A stretch of 8,184 nt of DNA from Flavobacteriales bacterium UBA1112 (GTDB lineage: Bacteria > Bacteroidota > Bacteroidia > Flavobacteriales_D > Sanyastnellaceae). This document shows positions 5,657 through 8,184 of this stretch, piece by piece. A model generated the notes under the pieces. It ran no database searches. It saw only the letters and a list, made by a program, of their open reading frames with translations, and was not told the DNA's origin. The number at the start of each line of letters is the position of its first letter. Position 1 is the first letter of the stretch. Position numbers and translations under genes: made by a program. The stretch covers positions 2,641 to 10,824 of the forward strand of contig DCBH01000037.1 in the NCBI GenBank assembly GCA_002313415.1. Direction: 5' to 3'.

Positions 5657-6376
5657 TCACTTGTCGCTAACAGCGAGAGCGTAAATCACCAATCCGAAAC
5701 CGATTTTGTTGATGGCGTCACCGATGTTGTAGATAACGTCCATGTCGAGCGCTCCATTGAGGAACGAGTACCATTGGCCTTCGCCAGTACCCACCATGTA
5801 ACCGATGGGGTAAATGGCCCAACCAATCAGAACGAACTTGCACAAGATGTTGTGTGCGTTTTGAACTGCTGGTGTTGACGCGTTGGCGAGTTGCTTCGCT
5901 TCACCAGCGAAGATGAGATAAACGATGTAGAAGTAAGCTATTCCTGAGAACAAGCCCCACAACCACGCAGAGTCACGGTAAACCGCCTCACCAAAGTATC
6001 CTGTCACCAACATTACAACTGATGCACCAATCAATTTCCAAAGGAGGTCAGTCTTGGCTCCAGCAGCTTTCAAGATGAGGTAGAATTCGACGCACATCAG
6101 GGGTACTGTGAGCGTCCAGTCGACGTAGCGGAAGAACGTTGGTGATTCACCCACGCTGGCCCAGTAGTCGCGCATGTAGAAGTAGTGAACGGCAGCGATG
6201 AAAGTGATCAAGCCGCTCACGAGGAGTGAAGTTTTCCACTTGCCCTCAACGGAGCTCATGGAAAGGAAGAAAAATGCCGAAGCGGCCATCATGGCCATAC
6301 AACCCACGAAAAACGTGAAGCCGACATAATCGTTCGTTGCCATGGGCTGCATGGCGGAGAGAATGGTAGAAATCAT
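5657..6376 (-). CDS. Proteorhodopsin, green-type light-driven proton pump
   Basis: This seven-helix retinal protein pumps protons out of the cell in light. The 239 residues include the helix C motif RYVDWTLTVPLMCVEF with D86 (proton acceptor), T90 and E97 (proton donor), i.e. the DTE pattern of outward proton pumps. H64 corresponds to the helix B histidine that pairs with the acceptor in proteorhodopsins. K224 in GDAINKIGFG binds retinal, and D220 is the second counterion. The spectral tuning position is M94, as in many green-absorbing Bacteroidota pumps (Gln gives blue). G141 in helix E aligns with F152 of the classic green proteorhodopsin, the place where carotenoid-antenna rhodopsins have a small residue. 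There is no long N-terminal extension. A -7 box lies 56 bases upstream and a terminator follows, so it can be transcribed alone, with blh downstream. Confidence 0.97.
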   Translation of the reverse strand: MISTILSAMQPMATNDYVGFTFFVGCMAMMAASAFFFLSMSSVEGKWKTSLLVSGLITFIAAVHYFYMRDYWASVGESPTFFRYVDWTLTVPLMCVEFYLILKAAGAKTDLLWKLIGASVVMLVTGYFGEAVYRDSAWLWGLFSGIAYFYIVYLIFAGEAKQLANASTPAVQNAHNILCKFVLIGWAIYPIGYMVGTGEGQWYSFLNGALDMDVIYNIGDAINKIGFGLVIYALAVSDK

Positions 6377-6431
6377 TACTTAAGTTTTGATTAGAACATA
6401 GAAACGTGTCCTGTGAACAGTACGATAACTG

Positions 6432-6439
6432 CAAACATA
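6432..6439 (-). promoter_or_regulatory. Candidate -7 box of the rhodopsin promoter
   Basis: On the minus strand the sequence reads TATGTTTG, an exact match to the Bacteroidota -7 consensus TAnnTTTG, 55 bases before the rhodopsin start codon. I see no TTG at the usual -33 spacing. The leader would be about 50 bases long and A/T-rich next to the ATG, which suits Bacteroidota initiation without a Shine-Dalgarno motif. Confidence 0.55.
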
Positions 6440-6572
6440 TCTCTTTGTTCGAATAATTTTCACTTTTGTTAGCAAGAAGATTGCGCCTTAAGCCATAAAT
6501 CCTAGTGTTTATGCCCGTTTTGGAGGCAAAAAGAAATTCACTTTCGAACTGTTAACATGTTGCTGATTCCAA

Positions 6573-7157
6573 TCACTCTACAGCCATTAACAATGTATGT
6601 AAACAGTGCGTAGGCATTCCCATAACGGTGTAAAAGGAACCTGAAAGACGGGTGACTCCAATGAGCCCCATGATGTCCTGAACACCATAAGCGCCGGCTT
6701 TGTCCATGGGAGACCCTGAAGCAACGTAAGTTTTGATGAAGTCATCAGACAACTCATCCACATCGACATCACAAACATCAAGCGTGCTTCGAATTCCTGA
6801 TTCCAAAGTTGTCACGGCAACAGCAGAGGCAACAGTATGTGTTTCTCCGCTGAGTGCGCGGAGCATGCGCCAAGCGTCCTCCTCATCTCGAGGCTTTTCT
6901 AAAACCTGACCACCCAACACAACCACCGTATCTCCAGTGATGAGTACGTCTTTTGGTTTGAGAATGTCTCGATAAGCCTCAGCTTTTTTTCGCGCGACGA
7001 ACTCAGCAACAGCCACTCCCTCGATTTCTTGAGGCCAAGATTCATCCACGTCCTTGGCAATGGATTCGACATTCAATCCAAGCATGGCAACGAGCTCACG
7101 CCTGCGAGGGCTTTGGCTTGCGAGGACAATGCGACGTTCTTGGAGGTGGGGATACAT
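6573..7157 (-). CDS. maf: Maf-family nucleoside triphosphate pyrophosphatase
   Basis: Maf proteins hydrolyse non-canonical or surplus nucleoside triphosphates (dTTP/UTP or modified bases, depending on subgroup) to monophosphates and diphosphate, and some members affect septum formation. The 194-residue protein carries the family motifs in order: LASQSPRRRELV (12-23), ITGDTVVVL with the catalytic D76, LEKPRDEEDAWRML (86-99), LSGETHTV, and SPMDKAGAYGVQ (149-160) with the conserved lysine K153. The YGVQ ending of that motif favours the YhdE-like (dTTP/UTP) subgroup, but this is tentative. An in-frame ATG at 7262 would add 35 residues; I reject it because the extension overlaps guaA, contains a promoter match, and the family begins close to the LASxSPRR motif. 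The gene is divergent from guaA, with 85 bases between the start codons. It is followed by about 200 bases before the rhodopsin gene, with no clear terminator. Confidence 0.93.
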   Translation of the reverse strand: MYPHLQERRIVLASQSPRRRELVAMLGLNVESIAKDVDESWPQEIEGVAVAEFVARKKAEAYRDILKPKDVLITGDTVVVLGGQVLEKPRDEEDAWRMLRALSGETHTVASAVAVTTLESGIRSTLDVCDVDVDELSDDFIKTYVASGSPMDKAGAYGVQDIMGLIGVTRLSGSFYTVMGMPTHCLHTLLMAVE

Positions 7158-7185
7158 CACGGTTGCGAAATGTTGGATTTGCGTG

Positions 7186-7219
7186 CAAAAGTAGCGTGTC
7201 AAGACAGGCCGTCCGGCAA
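7186..7219 (-). promoter_or_regulatory. Candidate Bacteroidota promoter for maf
   Basis: On the minus strand, TACTTTTG (7186-7193) matches the -7 consensus TAnnTTTG exactly, and a TTG lies at 7217-7219, 23 bases upstream, at the long end of the accepted spacing. The start codon at 7157 is 28 bases downstream of the box, leaving a short leader. The position inside the longer possible maf frame supports the shorter gene start. Confidence 0.55.
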
Positions 7220-7229
7220 TCGGAGGCAA

Positions 7230-7237
7230 TACCTTTG
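7230..7237 (+). promoter_or_regulatory. Candidate -7 box of the guaA promoter, next to the start codon
   Basis: TACCTTTG matches TAnnTTTG exactly and ends five bases before the guaA ATG at 7243. No TTG lies at the usual -33 distance. If functional, the transcript would begin within a few bases of the start codon, making the mRNA leaderless or nearly so. It could also be a chance match, with the true promoter further upstream. Confidence 0.4.
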
Positions 7238-7242
7238 CCGCC

Positions 7243-8184
7243 ATGCAAGAAAGCATACTCATCCTCGATTTTGGGTCTCAATACACGCAACTCATCGCAA
7301 GGCGCATACGAGAATTGAATGTGTACTCAGAAATCATTCCGTGGAATGCGTTTGAGAAGGTTCCAGAAAATTGTTGTGGTGTGGTCCTTTCGGGCAGTCC
7401 TTTTAGCGTTCGCGATGAGGAGGCGCCTCAGCCCTCCCTGGAAGCCATTGTCGGTCACTTGCCCTTGCTTGGTGTGTGCTATGGAGCGCAATACTTGGCG
7501 ACTTTGAATGGCGGTAAGGTTGAAGCGAGCGAATCGCGTGAATACGGGCGTGCCAATCTCACAACGTTCAATGATGCCGATCCTTTGTTGGTAGGCATGT
7601 CTCAGGATTCCCAAGTTTGGATGAGTCATGGTGATACCATACTCGACATAGGGCAGGGATATGAAAAAATCTGCAGCACTTCTGACGTGAACTTTGCTGG
7701 TTTTCGCGATGCGAGTCAGCAGGTATGGGGCATTCAGTTTCATCCTGAAGTTTGGCACAGTACGGAGGGCCCCACTTTATTGAAGAACTTTGTCATGGAC
7801 ATTTGCGGTTGCAAAGGGACTTGGACACCCGACAACTTCGTGGATGCTGCCGTGACGAAGATGCAATCCAAGATTGGGAAAGACGACCGCGTCATTCTTG
7901 GTTTAAGTGGAGGCGTAGATTCGACAGTGGCTGCTGAGCTTTTGAATCGTGCAATTGGCGACCGTTTGCACTGCATTTTTGTAGACAACGGGTTGTTGCG
8001 AAAGAATGAATTTGAGCAAGTCCTGGAGGATTACCATGATATGGGACTCAATGTCCGAGGTGTTCGGGCCGGCGAGCGATTCCTGGAGGCATTGGCAGGA
8101 GAATCTGAACCAGAAGCCAAGCGAAAGGCCATTGGTCGTGTTTTCATTGAGGTTTTAGATGAAGCCTCGCATCAGGTTGACGGC
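7243..8184 (+). CDS. guaA: GMP synthase (glutamine-hydrolysing), N-terminal 314 residues (cut by right edge)
   Basis: GuaA converts XMP to GMP using ATP and glutamine-derived ammonia, the last step of guanine nucleotide synthesis. The visible part starts with the family N-terminus ILILDFGSQYTQLIARR. The class I glutamine amidotransferase domain (about 1-187) has the nucleophile C79 in GVCYGAQYLA and the partners H167 and E169 in FHPEVWHS. The ATP pyrophosphatase domain begins with the P-loop LSGGVDST at 221-228. SGSPFSVRDEEAP (50-62) is the form I associate with Bacteroidota enzymes rather than the SGGPxS form of proteobacteria. The frame is open to the last base; the remainder of the synthetase domain and the C-terminal dimerisation domain (about 200 residues) lie outside the window. 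All catalytic residues seen are intact. It is divergent from maf and its -7 box lies almost on the start codon. Confidence 0.97.
   Translation, partial: MQESILILDFGSQYTQLIARRIRELNVYSEIIPWNAFEKVPENCCGVVLSGSPFSVRDEEAPQPSLEAIVGHLPLLGVCYGAQYLATLNGGKVEASESREYGRANLTTFNDADPLLVGMSQDSQVWMSHGDTILDIGQGYEKICSTSDVNFAGFRDASQQVWGIQFHPEVWHSTEGPTLLKNFVMDICGCKGTWTPDNFVDAAVTKMQSKIGKDDRVILGLSGGVDSTVAAELLNRAIGDRLHCIFVDNGLLRKNEFEQVLEDYHDMGLNVRGVRAGERFLEALAGESEPEAKRKAIGRVFIEVLDEASHQVDG

Noticed and set aside
6377..6572. Terminator or small RNA gene between maf and the rhodopsin gene
   Set aside because: Only a 4-bp stem (TGCC/GGCA near 6513-6530) without a following T-run was found; apart from the rhodopsin -7 box nothing is supported.
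7158..7262. Longer maf start at 7262
   Set aside because: It would overlap guaA, include a likely promoter box, and add 35 residues not typical of the Maf N-terminus.
1..8184. Mobile elements, tRNA or rRNA genes, CRISPR arrays
   Set aside because: I saw no transposase, terminal inverted repeats, integrase, cloverleaf-like gene or regularly spaced repeats.

Overview
The window most likely comes from a free-living, light-exposed aquatic bacterium of the phylum Bacteroidota, probably a marine Flavobacteriales relative. Four things point there: a proteorhodopsin next to a blh retinal-forming gene; GuaA and Maf protein sequences of Bacteroidota type (for example the SGSPFSVR stretch in GuaA); start codons without Shine-Dalgarno motifs; and several matches to the Bacteroidota -7 promoter box TAnnTTTG. 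The assignment is inferred from sequence features only; base composition looks close to 50% GC by eye.

Layout, left to right. (1) 1-1199, minus strand: the N-terminal half of a secreted M14 zinc carboxypeptidase that runs off the left edge. (2) 1200-1591: a 392-bp divergent gap without a convincing gene. (3) 1592-2367, plus strand: two small unrecognised membrane-protein genes, a 75-aa two-helix protein and a 155-aa membrane-anchored PKD-like protein, closed by a strong intrinsic terminator at 2409-2435. (4) 2471-4593, plus strand: a selU-selD pair with overlapping reading frames, which makes selenophosphate and uses it for 2-selenouridine in tRNA. (5) 4590-6376, minus strand: blh and a green-type proton-pumping proteorhodopsin. 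The rhodopsin is upstream, and a hairpin terminator sits between the two genes. (6) 6573-7157, minus strand: maf, a nucleotide pyrophosphatase. (7) 7243-8184, plus strand: guaA (GMP synthase), divergent from maf and cut by the right edge.

How the genes work together. Blh cleaves beta-carotene to retinal, the chromophore of the rhodopsin, so region 5 is a light-driven proton-pump module; carotenoid synthesis genes are not in the window. SelD supplies selenophosphate and SelU installs it at the tRNA wobble position; no selenocysteine machinery is visible, and SelD itself carries Cys rather than Sec. The light and selenium modules meet tail to tail with stop codons that overlap. The least explained part is the small membrane/PKD gene pair at 1592-2367. 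The most informative detail in a known gene is a glycine in rhodopsin helix E at the place where antenna-carotenoid-binding rhodopsins have a fenestration.
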